Shown one piece after another: positions 7,954 through 16,510 of a stretch of DNA of 64,000 nucleotides. Source of the stretch: Anaerolineales bacterium (GTDB lineage: Bacteria; Chloroflexota; Anaerolineae; Anaerolineales; UBA11579). Location of the stretch: positions 1,206,480 through 1,270,479 of the forward strand of contig JAHBVC010000001.1 in assembly GCA_019637755.1 (NCBI GenBank), written 5' to 3'. The translations under genes were made by a program, and so were the position numbers. Position 1 is the stretch's first letter, and every line of letters begins with the position of its first letter. Below the pieces are notes generated by a model that had not been told where the DNA came from, ran no database searches, and saw only the letters and a list, made by a program, of their open reading frames with translations.

Positions 7954-8781
7954 TCACAGCCAGAAATGGGTTGTAGCCAACAATACCAGCAGCGCACACA
8001 GGGCGCTGAGCAGGTTCACCCAGTCGTTATTGAGCCAGGCCCAGCCGCGCTGCAAACGCGTGGGCGTGCCACAGGTGTGCTGCGGATGCTGCTCGGTCTC
8101 TTTTTTGCAGTTGGGGCAATAGTAGATCGCCTGCCGGGTGGCACCCAGGAGGGAATCGAAGAAGGCGCCCAGCCTGCCCGCCAGCGCAATGCTGGCGATC
8201 ACCCGCCCGCCGCCGGCGCCAAGCAGCCCGGCCAGGCCGGCGATGAACACTGCCCCGGCGGCAGCCGCCAGGCTGCCCACCGCCGACACCGCCCCAGAGC
8301 TGCCCTTGGGAACCCGCCGGCCGGTGGTGATCAGCCGCGGCTGGCTGCGGCTCAATACACCCAGCTCAGTAGCCCAGGTATCGGCGGTGACGCTGGCCAA
8401 GACAGCGGCAAACGCCGGCCAGGCCAGCCGGGCGGGCCAGCCCAGCAGGGCACTGAGTAATAGGACCAGCAGCGCCGGGCCACCGTTGGCCAACACCTGG
8501 GCAGCATCGCGCTGCCCACCCTTTGAGTACGTTCCGGCCACCACGCGTTTGCGGCGGGTGAACAAACGCGTCAGCAAGCTGGAGGAGACGAAAAAGGCCA
8601 CCAGCAGAATCGCCGCGGGCAAGCCGCCCAGTGCATAGACGGCCCCGCCCAGCAGGCAGGCGGCAATCGCACCGCTGCGGGCCAGGAGGCCCAGGCGCCA
8701 GGCTACCCCAGCCACCAGCGCGGCCAGAAGCAACCCAATACCCAACTGGAGCGCACTCAATTGCAAGGAAATCGGGAACAT
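7954..8781 (-). CDS. DUF92 family integral membrane protein
   Basis: A 275-residue multi-span protein (about 6 helices) matching the DUF92/TIGR00297 family. Typical blocks are 'GGLPAAILLVAFFVSSSLLT' (about 50-70) and 'ASVTADTWATELGVLS'. The family includes plant VTE6 phytyl-phosphate kinase, so a lipid or prenyl-phosphate substrate is conceivable. A CPxC...HxCG cluster near the C-terminus ('YYCPNCKKETEQ') may bind zinc. The ATG overlaps a DnaA-box sequence. It sits between a PH-like membrane protein and DegT with gaps of 31 and 16 bases. Confidence 0.82.
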   Translation of the reverse strand: MFPISLQLSALQLGIGLLLAALVAGVAWRLGLLARSGAIAACLLGGAVYALGGLPAAILLVAFFVSSSLLTRLFTRRKRVVAGTYSKGGQRDAAQVLANGGPALLVLLLSALLGWPARLAWPAFAAVLASVTADTWATELGVLSRSQPRLITTGRRVPKGSSGAVSAVGSLAAAAGAVFIAGLAGLLGAGGGRVIASIALAGRLGAFFDSLLGATRQAIYYCPNCKKETEQHPQHTCGTPTRLQRGWAWLNNDWVNLLSALCALLVLLATTHFWL

Positions 8782-8810
8782 GTGGATAACTTACCTGATT
8801 GTGTGGATAA
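8781..8810 (-). promoter_or_regulatory. two perfect DnaA boxes (TTATCCACA on the minus strand)
   Basis: TGTGGATAA is read on the plus strand at 8781-8789 and again at 8802-8810. Both are exact complements of the consensus DnaA box, in the same orientation, 21 bp start to start, filling the 31-base gap between two minus-strand genes. The first overlaps the DUF92 start codon. Confidence 0.6.
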
Positions 8811-8812
8811 CC

Positions 8813-9727
8813 CTAGAGGATGCTCACAATAACCGCCCCCAGAAAGAGGGCACTGCTCGCCAGGCTGCTGCCCCACAGCAGCGTGGAGAGGTTTTCGCCC
8901 TGCGGCTCACGAAAGAACAACAGCCCCAGTAGCAGATTGCCCACATAGAAGAGCAAATTGAGCGCCGGTAGCAGCAAAAGCTGGCTACCCGCTACCGCGG
9001 GCAGCGGCGACCCATCGCCGGCGAAGCCCAGGTTGACCGCAGGCAGCCCCGGGGCCAGGAAGCCCACCAGCAGCAGCAGCGCCAGGGCCAGGGCGGCTCC
9101 GCTGGCAATTAGGCGGCGGGCGTGGCGCTGGCCCCAGGCCTCCACCAGCACGAAGCTGGGGGCGAAGGAACGCGCCGCCAGCGGCCGCAGGCTGCCGCGC
9201 AAGGCCTCGCGCTTCAAGGCGGCCACAAACTGGGCCTCGCGCTCGGGGGAGAGCACATACACGCGCTCGGCGGTGCCCAGTAGCACCAGGCGGGTTTTGT
9301 CGGCGGCGAGGTATTCCACCGTGCCCAGCTCAGCATCGCGCACCTGGCCCACTACGGCCCCGGGCCAGATGGCGCGTGGCAAGGCCGGCGGGGCTTCGAG
9401 CTCACTCCAGCGGGCAATATCCACGATGGCACTGTAGGGCAAATCCACCGCGCGCAAGCCCCAGCGCAGGCGCAAACCATCGCGGCTGATCCAGTAGCCA
9501 GATTTATGCAGGCAATACAGCTTATAGAAGAGGAACGGCAGGGCCAGCGCCACCAGCGAGGCCAGGACCACCAGTACGATAGCCGCCAAGCCTGGCGGCT
9601 GAGCCAGTGCCAGCAAATAGAGCACGGCGACGATGCTGGCAACTAAGGCAGCCGCAGAGAGATGCAGCCCCGTGCCGCGGCGACGCGGAGGCTCGAACAA
9701 CAAGCTGGCGGGCTCAGCAGAGGCCAT
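8813..9727 (-). CDS. membrane protein with bacterial PH-like domain, function unknown
   Basis: A 304-residue protein. Two N-terminal helices (about 22-70) are followed by a soluble PH-like/DUF304-type segment ('YWISRDGLRLRWGLRAVDLP' then 'YSAIVDI', about 78-170). A helical pair or triple lies at the C-terminus (about 207-300). The pattern 'DGLRLRWG...VDLPYSAIVDIAR' is typical of bacterial PH/YdbT-type proteins. Role unknown. It is the first gene of the PH-DUF92-DegT unit and divergent from the large plus-strand operon. A TAATATA box lies just upstream of the ATG. Confidence 0.6.
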   Translation of the reverse strand: MASAEPASLLFEPPRRRGTGLHLSAAALVASIVAVLYLLALAQPPGLAAIVLVVLASLVALALPFLFYKLYCLHKSGYWISRDGLRLRWGLRAVDLPYSAIVDIARWSELEAPPALPRAIWPGAVVGQVRDAELGTVEYLAADKTRLVLLGTAERVYVLSPEREAQFVAALKREALRGSLRPLAARSFAPSFVLVEAWGQRHARRLIASGAALALALLLLVGFLAPGLPAVNLGFAGDGSPLPAVAGSQLLLLPALNLLFYVGNLLLGLLFFREPQGENLSTLLWGSSLASSALFLGAVIVSIL

Positions 9728-9781
9728 GCCTCTATATTAATCCAAGCCGGGCACAGTTTGCAGATCAAGGTGCTGTCTCGC

Positions 9782-9810
9782 TTGACCCTGCGAATTGCGA
9801 CATATACAAT
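9782..9810 (+). promoter_or_regulatory. strong promoter of the GlmL-type operon, apparently leaderless
   Basis: TTGACC (9782-9787), a 17-base spacer and TACAAT (9805-9810) form a near-consensus sigma-70 promoter. The next gene starts with GTG at 9817, seven bases after the -10 box, exactly where +1 is expected. Confidence 0.8.
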
Positions 9811-9816
9811 CCACCT

Positions 9817-10074
9817 GTGCCATCCTCCATCTCGCCTGCACCTCCTCACAATCCGGTGGTTCAAAAAATTCAGCAGCTAGGCCTGGGCTCACTGGCCGCG
9901 GCCGTGCTGGAAACCCACGCTGTGTTTGCGTTGCTGGCCGCACAAGGCCTCTACCTGGCCGAGCCACTGCTGGCCAGTTGGTGGCCGCGCCCCAGCCTGC
10001 AGGTGCTGGCGCGCCAACTGGAAGACCCGCAGCAACGCCACACCCTGGCGCGGGCTTTGCGAGCGGCCCAATGA
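9817..10074 (+). CDS. small hydrophobic protein, first gene of the GlmL-type operon
   Basis: An 85-residue protein with a GTG start placed by the promoter at 9782-9810. It has one amphipathic/hydrophobic helix ('LGSLAAAVLETHAVFALLAA', about 24-43) and a short basic C-terminal helix ('LARQLEDPQQRHTLARALRA'). Its stop overlaps the ATG of the next gene (ATGA), so translation is coupled. No family is recognised. If the leaderless start is right the ribosome enters the operon here. Confidence 0.6.
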   Translation: MPSSISPAPPHNPVVQKIQQLGLGSLAAAVLETHAVFALLAAQGLYLAEPLLASWWPRPSLQVLARQLEDPQQRHTLARALRAAQ

Positions 10075-10814
10075 ACTCCCCCTCCCCATTGGCCATCCTG
10101 GGCTTGATCGCCGCCCTGATCGTGCTGTTCTCTGTATGGAAGGGCGGTAAAAAGCGCGCCCTGCGCCAAATCCCCGCTTTCCAACGTTTGCAGCGCAGCA
10201 TTGAGCTCTCGGTGGAAGACGGCTCGCGCCTGCAGGTCAACCTGGGTCACGGCGGCCTGCTGAGTGCGCACAGCGCGGCTGGCCTGGCCGGGCTGACCCT
10301 GCTGCAACAACTGGCCGAAGTGGCCGCCGATAGCGACCAGCCCCCGGTGGCCACCAGCGGCGATGGCACCTTGATGGTGCTGGCACAGGATACGCTGCGC
10401 AGCACCTACCGGCGCCTGGGAATCAGTGAGCACTTCACGCTGGAGCTGGCGCAAACCACCGGGCTGACGCCGTTTGCCTACGCTGCCAGCGCATTGCCCT
10501 CGGTGCTGGATCGCACGGCGCTCTCCAGCGCCATGCTGGGCTTGTTCGGCCCTGAAGCCGGGCTGATCGCCGATGCCGCTCAGCGCCGCGCCGGCTTCAG
10601 CCTGGGCGGCAGCCCAGCGTTGAGCGCCCAGGCGGTGCTGTTCGCCGCGGCGCACGAGCCGTTGCTGGGTGAAGAAGTCTACGCCGCGGGCGCATATACG
10701 CAAGCCAACGCGGCCCACGCCGCCAGCCTGCACACGCAAGATGTGTTGCGCTGGGTGATCATTGTGCTGATCGTGATCCTGGCGCTGGCACCCCTGTTCG
10801 GAGGCGGGCAATGA
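10071..10814 (+). CDS. membrane-anchored protein of unknown family, GlmL-type operon
   Basis: A 247-residue protein with one N-terminal helix (about 6-23, 'PLAILGLIAALIVLFSVW') and one C-terminal helix (about 224-243, 'VLRWVIIVLIVILALAPLF'). Between them is an about 200-residue domain beginning 'LSVEDGSRLQVNLGHGGLLS' and rich in small residues ('GLFGPEAGLIADAAQRRAGF'). It may belong to an existing domain of unknown function, but I cannot confirm which. ATGA overlaps link it to the genes on both sides. Likely part of a membrane complex with the downstream ATPase (inference from coupling). Confidence 0.7.
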   Translation: MNSPSPLAILGLIAALIVLFSVWKGGKKRALRQIPAFQRLQRSIELSVEDGSRLQVNLGHGGLLSAHSAAGLAGLTLLQQLAEVAADSDQPPVATSGDGTLMVLAQDTLRSTYRRLGISEHFTLELAQTTGLTPFAYAASALPSVLDRTALSSAMLGLFGPEAGLIADAAQRRAGFSLGGSPALSAQAVLFAAAHEPLLGEEVYAAGAYTQANAAHAASLHTQDVLRWVIIVLIVILALAPLFGGGQ

Positions 10815-11425
10815 AAATGCGTGCGCCGCTATCCACCGCGCTGGCGATCGCCTTTGGCTTGCTGGTGCTGGTGGGCCTGTTCGTGCCGGATCTGGCCGAT
10901 CTGCGTAATCGCATTCTCAACTGGGCGATGTTGCTGGCCGCTACTGCACTGCTGTTGGGCCTGCTCAATTTACTGCAAGTGCATTACCAGCGCATCCGCA
11001 ACCGAGAGCATGGGCTTTACAGCGCGGTGCTGATCGCCGCGCTGGTGATCACGTTTGTGATCACGCTGCTGCAAGGCAGCGACAGCCAAACCGCCGAATG
11101 GATCTTCAATTATTTGATCGTGCCGGTGGAAACCAGCTTGCTGGCAGTGCTGGCGATCAGCTTGACCTTGGCAGCGGCACGCAGCCTGCAGCAACGCACT
11201 GATTTGATGAACATGGTCTTCATTGCTACTCTGGTGGTCTTATTGCTGGGCGCCGGGCCACTGTTTGGCATGGAGCTACCCTACTTCACGCGGGTGCTGG
11301 CGCCCTACATCAACAACGTGCTGGCCCTGGGGGCGATGCGCGGTTTGTTGATCGGCGTGGCCTTGGGCACGATCACCACCGGCGTGCGCATCCTGCTGGG
11401 GGCCGACCGCCCCTATGGCGCTTAA
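10811..11425 (+). CDS. polytopic membrane protein, GlmL-type operon
   Basis: A 204-residue protein that is almost all hydrophobic helices, about six spans (7-26, 36-55, 70-88, 98-122, 132-152, 165-195). Short basic loops occur ('HYQRIRNREHG', 'RSLQQRTDLM'). No enzyme or transporter signature is visible. Its ATG overlaps the stop of the preceding gene. The small size and operon position fit a structural membrane subunit. Function unknown. Confidence 0.7.
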   Translation: MKMRAPLSTALAIAFGLLVLVGLFVPDLADLRNRILNWAMLLAATALLLGLLNLLQVHYQRIRNREHGLYSAVLIAALVITFVITLLQGSDSQTAEWIFNYLIVPVETSLLAVLAISLTLAAARSLQQRTDLMNMVFIATLVVLLLGAGPLFGMELPYFTRVLAPYINNVLALGAMRGLLIGVALGTITTGVRILLGADRPYGA

Positions 11426-11434
11426 CGGCTGACG

Positions 11435-12970
11435 ATGAGTACCCCGCATCACGACCCCGACGAGAATCTGCCCGAGTGGCTTAAGGACCTGCGCCGCAAG
11501 CAGAATGACCCTGAGCCGCCCGCCGCGCCGGAGGATGCCGCTGCTCACGCTGCCGCAGAGCCCGAGGCTGAGCCCGATTGGCTGGCTGATATTCGCCGCC
11601 GCCATCGCGAAGAGGGCGGCCTGGACGCCGAGCGCTCCCTCTCCGATACGCAGCCCAACAAACCCTTCCGGCTGGAGAGCCGGCGCTTGCAAACACCTGA
11701 AGCCGAAGCCGCTGCCTTCGCAGCCGAGCCAGAAACGCACGGCGAAGTGCCTGACTGGCTGGAAGACGACGAACCGCCCGCGCCGGCCACAACGCCCGCA
11801 TTTAGTGAGTTGCCTGACGACGAGGAGGCCCCGCTGGAGCTGCCCAGCTGGCTGCAAGCACCCGCCAGCAGCACGCCAGCCTTTTACGCGGGCGAAGAAG
11901 ACGACCTGCTGCCCCCCGCAGACATGGAAAATGCCGGGCCGCTGGCCGGTCTGAGCGGCATCCTGCCTGCCGAGCCCGAAGTAGCCAAGATCGGCAAAGC
12001 GCCGGTGTTCTCCACGCGGCTGGAAGTGAGCGAGGCGCAGCAGCGCCACGCCACGGTTCTGCAGGCGCTGATCGCCAGTGAAGCACAGCCAGCCAGCGAT
12101 AGCGCGGCGCAGCAACGCCGCCCGGCGCGGCTACTCACCCTGCTGCTTTCCGCCGGATTGCTGTTGGCGGCGCTGTGGCCGCTGCTGGGCCGCGGCCTGC
12201 AAGCGCCGCGCCCGGAGCCGGAGGCGCTGCCCGAAGGCACGGCGATGTTCAACAGCATCGATGTATTGCCCAGCGGAGCCGCGGTGCTAGTGATCTTTGA
12301 TGTACAGCCCGCCTTTTACGGCGAAGTGCGCGCCGCGGCCAGCCCGGTGATCGGCCACCTGCTTGATCGCCAGGCACGCCTGGTATTTGTTTCCACGCAG
12401 CCCAGTGGCCCGGCGCTGGCCGAGCGCTTATTGCAGCAGGATTTTGCACAGTTGCCGCTGATCGCCACGCAGGATTACATCTCACTGGGGTATTTACCAG
12501 GGGGTATGGCCGGCATGCGCAGCTTTGCCAGCAACCCAGCCCTCACCTTGCTCTCCGCCCCGGCTATGTTTGTCAACCCCTGGAGCCGCCCGGCGCTGCA
12601 GAACATTACTACGCTGGATGATTTCGCATTGGTGTTGCTGGTGGTGAGCGAAGCTGAAGATGGCCGCGCCTGGGTGGAGCAAGCCACGCCGGAATTGAGT
12701 GAAGGTTTATACGTGGTCAGCAGCGCCCAGGCCGCGCCGCTATTGCATGCCTATCTGGATACGCAGCCAGCCCAGATCGCCGCGCTGGTGGCCGGGGTGC
12801 GCGGTGGGGCGCATTACGAACGCTTGCGCGCCCGCGATAGCTTGAGCCAGCGCTACTGGGATTCGTATAGCTACCAATTGGGCGCCGCCCTGATGGTGAT
12901 CGTACTCGGCGGGCTGTATGGGCGCGTAATCCACAGCCAGGCCGAGAAACCGCAGGGGAGCAGCGTATGA
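11435..12970 (+). CDS. bitopic protein with four P-x-W-L motifs and external domain, GlmL-type operon
   Basis: A 511-residue protein. Residues 1-225 are acidic, Pro/Ala-rich and probably disordered, and carry four copies of a short motif: LPEWL (Trp15), EPDWL (Trp49), VPDWL (Trp108) and LPSWL (Trp139). The first two are followed by D-L/I-R-R. A transmembrane helix lies at about 229-248, then a folded domain (about 255-475; 'VLVIFDVQPAFYGEVRAA' looks like a beta-alpha unit) and a second helix (about 481-500). The repeated motif suggests multivalent docking of a cytoplasmic partner, for example the ATPase encoded two genes downstream. No family is assigned. Confidence 0.72.
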   Translation: MSTPHHDPDENLPEWLKDLRRKQNDPEPPAAPEDAAAHAAAEPEAEPDWLADIRRRHREEGGLDAERSLSDTQPNKPFRLESRRLQTPEAEAAAFAAEPETHGEVPDWLEDDEPPAPATTPAFSELPDDEEAPLELPSWLQAPASSTPAFYAGEEDDLLPPADMENAGPLAGLSGILPAEPEVAKIGKAPVFSTRLEVSEAQQRHATVLQALIASEAQPASDSAAQQRRPARLLTLLLSAGLLLAALWPLLGRGLQAPRPEPEALPEGTAMFNSIDVLPSGAAVLVIFDVQPAFYGEVRAAASPVIGHLLDRQARLVFVSTQPSGPALAERLLQQDFAQLPLIATQDYISLGYLPGGMAGMRSFASNPALTLLSAPAMFVNPWSRPALQNITTLDDFALVLLVVSEAEDGRAWVEQATPELSEGLYVVSSAQAAPLLHAYLDTQPAQIAALVAGVRGGAHYERLRARDSLSQRYWDSYSYQLGAALMVIVLGGLYGRVIHSQAEKPQGSSV

Positions 12971-13689
12971 GCGGCGAGTGGCTTGGATTGACGGGCAGCC
13001 TATTGGCCGGGGTACTAACCCTGGTGACCCTCTCTTACATTTTTGGCGATCATCCCGTCTTTCGCATCGCGCTCAATCTCTTCATCGGTGCCGCCGCCGG
13101 CTATGCCGGTGCACTGGTGGTCCAAGATGTGCTGTTGCCCCAGCTGGTCTTCCCCCTGGTGGAATTGGCCAGTGGCGTCACCCCCAGCATCGATGGGCTC
13201 GAACTTGGCATTCGCCTGGGGCTCACGCTACTGCTGCTCACCAAGCTCTCGCCGCGCACTGCGCGCCTGGGCAACCCGGCCAGCGCCATCCTGGTCGGCG
13301 TGGGCGCGGCGCTGGCGATCGCCGGCGCGCTGCAAGGCACATTACTGCCGCAGATCAACGCCAGCGCCACCATTTTTGACGTGAGTAATTTTGATCTGGC
13401 TTTGCAAGGCGGCTACTACGGCGAAAGCCTGAGCATCATTCTGCAAGGCATGCTGACCCTGCTGGCCATCGCCAGCACCTTGGCCTATTTCCACTTCGGG
13501 GCGCGCGGGCGCGGCAAACAGGCGCCGCAGCGCAACATTCTGGTGGACGTGCTGGCCTGGGCGGGCAGTGTGTTCATCGCCATTACGCTGGCCACGCTGT
13601 TCAGTGGGGTTCTGCTGGCGGCGATGGGCGCGCTGACCGAACGGCTGGATTTCTTGTACACCCTATTCACGCAATGGGTGGCACGGTGA
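12967..13689 (+). CDS. polytopic membrane protein, GlmL-type operon
   Basis: A 240-residue protein with about six to seven spans (9-28, 32-52, 60-75, 82-95, 105-125, 155-175, 195-222). A loop with 'YYGESL' lies in the middle. The ATG overlaps the stop of the P-x-W-L protein gene (ATGA). It has no recognised transport or enzymatic motif. Second polytopic subunit of the operon; function unknown. Confidence 0.7.
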   Translation: MSGEWLGLTGSLLAGVLTLVTLSYIFGDHPVFRIALNLFIGAAAGYAGALVVQDVLLPQLVFPLVELASGVTPSIDGLELGIRLGLTLLLLTKLSPRTARLGNPASAILVGVGAALAIAGALQGTLLPQINASATIFDVSNFDLALQGGYYGESLSIILQGMLTLLAIASTLAYFHFGARGRGKQAPQRNILVDVLAWAGSVFIAITLATLFSGVLLAAMGALTERLDFLYTLFTQWVAR

Positions 13690-13691
13690 AC

Positions 13692-15443
13692 ATGACCCCC
13701 GGTTCGCACCCCATGGTTACGATCGATCTAGGCAGCGTGAACACACGCGCCCAGTTTTTTGATGTGGTGGAAGGGCGCTATCGTTTCATCGCCGCCGGCG
13801 AAGCGCTGACCACCGCCGGCGCACCCGCGTTTGACGTCAACCGCGGCGTGCAAGACGCGCTGGCGCAATTGCAAGAGATCACCGGGCGGCCGCTGCTCAG
13901 CACCCGGGGCCAACTGCTGGCCGCGGACGCGGAGGCTAACGCCGGCGCGCACGCACTAACCGCCACTTTCTCCGCGGGGCCGGCACTACGCGTCGTCACC
14001 GTGGGCCTGCTGGATGCGGTTTCACTGCGCAGCGTCAACAACCTGGTTGATTCCTTCCACTGCGAGATCGTAGAAAGCTTCAGCCTGAGCGACCGGCGCC
14101 GGCCCGAAAACATCGTAGACGCGATCTCACAAACCCTGCCGGATCTCATCGTCATCGCCGGCGGCACCGATCGCGGCGCTTCGCGCTCAGTGGTGCGCCT
14201 GGCAAACTATTTAGCGTTGGCGCTCAAACTCCTGCCTGCCAGCGCGCGCCCGCCGGTGTTGTTCGTAGGCAATGAGACCCTGCACAGCGAGATGGATGCT
14301 TTGCTGGCGCCGCTGACCTCGCTCTACAAGAGCGCCAACATTCGCCCCAGCCTGGATGAGGAGAATCTCGGCCCGGCTGAGGCGGCGCTAACGCAATTGT
14401 TGTTTGAAATTCAAGCCCGCAAGCTCAACGGGCTGGCGGCGCTCAATCAACTGGCCGAAACCCGGCTGATGCCCAGCGCCCAGGCGTTCGGGCGCACCGT
14501 GCGCTTCCTCAGCACCGTGATCGATGCGCCCAAGGGGATGCTCGGCGTAGACCTCGGCGCGGCGAGCACGACGGTGGCCGCGGCCTTCAGTGGCCAGTTG
14601 GAGGTGCGCAACTTTGCGCACATCGGGATGGGCAGCGGCTTGAAGGGCATGCTGGCCGAGACACAACTGCAGCAGATCACGCGCTGGCTGGCGCACGACG
14701 TGCCCGATGAGTTCGTGCTCGATTATCTCTACAACAAGCCGTTGCACCCGCAGACCCTGCCCGCCACGCCCCACGAACTGGATATTGAGTTGGCCGCAGC
14801 ACGGCAAGCGCTCCGCCTGGCAATCGGCAAGAGCTTGCCGATGTTCCCTAGCGATGCGATCTACCCGCTGAGTGGTACGGTGCCGTGGTTTGATCGCATC
14901 CTGGCGGCGGGCAGCACCCTGGCACAGCACCCCCGCCCTGAGCAAAGCCTGCTGGCAATTTTGGATGCGGTGCAGCCGGTGGGCATCGTCACCATCATTC
15001 TGGATCAGAACAATGTAGCCAGCTCGCTGGGCGCCGCCGCGGCGATCGACCCGCTGCTGGCAGTGCAGGTGCTGGAATCCAACGCGTTCATGAACCTGGG
15101 CACGGTGATCGTGCCGGTGGGCGCAGCGCGCAGCGGCAGCACGGTGCTGCGGGTGCAAATGGTGCGCGAGGGGCAGAAGGATGCTGTGGTGGAGATCAGC
15201 GAGGGCGGCATTCTTACCTTGCCATTGGCACCAGGCAAAGCCGCCGATATTTACGTGCAGCCACTGCAGAACATGAACATCGGGTTGGGGCCGGGGCGCG
15301 GCGGTTGGATCCGCCGCGTGGTGGGCGGCGCCTTCGGTTTGATCTTTGATACGCGCGGCCGCCCAGTGCAAATGCCGATGTCGTTCAACAAGCGCCAGGA
15401 GCAATTACGCGCCTGGGAAGCGGCCCTGACAGGAGCGGCATAA
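13692..15443 (+). CDS. GlmL/MutL-type ASKHA ATPase (duplicated actin-like fold)
   Basis: A 583-residue protein with two phosphate-binding loops: 'TIDLGSVNTRAQFF' (about 10-23) and 'GVDLGAASTTVAAAF' (about 285-299). It also has the family segment 'IVIAGGTDRGASRS' (about 152-165). This architecture is that of GlmL/MutL, a protein encoded beside adenosylcobalamin-dependent glutamate mutase in clostridia and thought to help maintain or reactivate it. Here no mutase subunit is nearby and the neighbours are membrane proteins, so a different client is likely. The C-terminal 150 residues ('AGKAADIYVQPLQNMNIGLG') may be an extra domain. The start at 13692, 3 bases after the upstream stop, is preferred over overlapping starts at 13674 and 13713. 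Confidence 0.8.
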   Translation: MTPGSHPMVTIDLGSVNTRAQFFDVVEGRYRFIAAGEALTTAGAPAFDVNRGVQDALAQLQEITGRPLLSTRGQLLAADAEANAGAHALTATFSAGPALRVVTVGLLDAVSLRSVNNLVDSFHCEIVESFSLSDRRRPENIVDAISQTLPDLIVIAGGTDRGASRSVVRLANYLALALKLLPASARPPVLFVGNETLHSEMDALLAPLTSLYKSANIRPSLDEENLGPAEAALTQLLFEIQARKLNGLAALNQLAETRLMPSAQAFGRTVRFLSTVIDAPKGMLGVDLGAASTTVAAAFSGQLEVRNFAHIGMGSGLKGMLAETQLQQITRWLAHDVPDEFVLDYLYNKPLHPQTLPATPHELDIELAAARQALRLAIGKSLPMFPSDAIYPLSGTVPWFDRILAAGSTLAQHPRPEQSLLAILDAVQPVGIVTIILDQNNVASSLGAAAAIDPLLAVQVLESNAFMNLGTVIVPVGAARSGSTVLRVQMVREGQKDAVVEISEGGILTLPLAPGKAADIYVQPLQNMNIGLGPGRGGWIRRVVGGAFGLIFDTRGRPVQMPMSFNKRQEQLRAWEAALTGAA

Positions 15444-16498
15444 TGCTAGCCCCGATCACCTACATCCAGCCGCTCACCACCCTGCGGCGCACGCGCCAAC
15501 TGCCGGTAGAGGGCACGATCAGTGTTGGCCTGGGTGACCGCCTGCGTGCCAGTGATGTGATTGGCAAGACCGAGCTGCACAAGCAGCACCTGATGCTGGA
15601 TGCGGCGCGCGCCCTGGGGGTGGCGGCCAACCGGGCCGATAAATTCATCCGGCGTGAAATCGGCGAAGAAGTGGAAGAGGGCGCCATTCTGGCGGGCAGC
15701 CGCGGCCTGGCGCAGCGCCAACTACGCGCCCCGGCGGCAGGCCGCATCGCGGCGATCAGCGAAGGCCACATCCTGCTGCAAGTCAGCGATGAGGCGCATT
15801 CCCAGGTGTTGGCACGCGTGCCCGGCCAGGTCATCGATATTGACCCGGGCCTAAGTGTCACCATCGAATGCGTGTGTGCCTGGATGCAAGGGGTGTGGGG
15901 CAACGGCCTCAGCGGTGAGGGTCACCTGCAAATGGTAGCCGACAGCCCGCAACACCAATTGACCGCCGACCAAATTGATATGAGCTTGCGCGGCGCGATC
16001 TTGATTGCCGGGCACTGCAGCCAACGCCAGGCACTCGAACTCGCCGGCCAGGTGCCGATCCGTGGCCTGCTGCTGGGCAGCCTGGCCACGCGGCTGCTGC
16101 CCCTGGCTGAGGCGATGGAGTATCCCATCGTGGTGCTGGAAGGCTTTGGCCAACTGGCGATCAATGCGGATGCATACAAATTGCTGAGTTTGCACGCGGG
16201 CGCCGCGGCAGCGATCAATGCTCAGACCAATGATCCCTATCGTGGGGAGCGGCCCGAGCTGATAATCCCGCTGACCGAAGCCGGGCGCCCCCCTCTCCCC
16301 GTGGAAATGCAAAGTTTTCGCATCGGGCAAACCGTGCGGGTGCTCTCCGGGCGCTATAAAGGTGCGCTGGGCGAGATCCTCGAGTTGCGCCAAAATGTGA
16401 TCTATGAAAGCCAGCTGCGCGGCCCGGCCGCCGAACTAGCGCTCAGCAGCGGCGGGCAGGCGCGCGTGCCGCTGGCAAACCTGGAACTTCTGGGGTAA
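15443..16498 (+). CDS. barrel-sandwich plus KOW-domain protein, partner of the GlmL-type ATPase
   Basis: A 351-residue soluble protein. An N-terminal region (1-80) leads to a biotinyl/RnfC-like barrel-sandwich segment ('RQLRAPAAGRIAAISEGHIL', about 92-112). A central alpha/beta domain follows (about 170-270, 'GLLLGSLATRLLPLAEAMEY'). The C-terminal KOW-like segment is 'FRIGQTVRVLSGRYKGALGE' (about 292-311). No Lys in an MKM-type site is visible, so it is not a biotin or lipoyl carrier. Its ATG overlaps the ATPase stop (TAATG), which suggests stoichiometric expression with it. Function unknown. Confidence 0.68.
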   Translation: MLAPITYIQPLTTLRRTRQLPVEGTISVGLGDRLRASDVIGKTELHKQHLMLDAARALGVAANRADKFIRREIGEEVEEGAILAGSRGLAQRQLRAPAAGRIAAISEGHILLQVSDEAHSQVLARVPGQVIDIDPGLSVTIECVCAWMQGVWGNGLSGEGHLQMVADSPQHQLTADQIDMSLRGAILIAGHCSQRQALELAGQVPIRGLLLGSLATRLLPLAEAMEYPIVVLEGFGQLAINADAYKLLSLHAGAAAAINAQTNDPYRGERPELIIPLTEAGRPPLPVEMQSFRIGQTVRVLSGRYKGALGEILELRQNVIYESQLRGPAAELALSSGGQARVPLANLELLG

Positions 16499-16510
16499 AA
16501 ATAAGCGTTA

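Noticed and set aside
8781-8810. Replication origin (oriC)
   Set aside because: Only two DnaA boxes, no AT-rich unwinding element and no dnaA, dnaN or gyrB nearby; the gap is 31 bases. Kept as a regulatory site only.
14388-15404. Long minus-strand open frame (338 codons) inside the GlmL-type gene
   Set aside because: His/Arg/Gln-rich shadow frame opposite the ATPase's second phosphate loop.
13692-15443. DNA mismatch repair MutL
   Set aside because: No GHKL ATPase motifs; the two DLGxxxT loops and GGTDRG are of the ASKHA GlmL/MutL family, which only shares the name.
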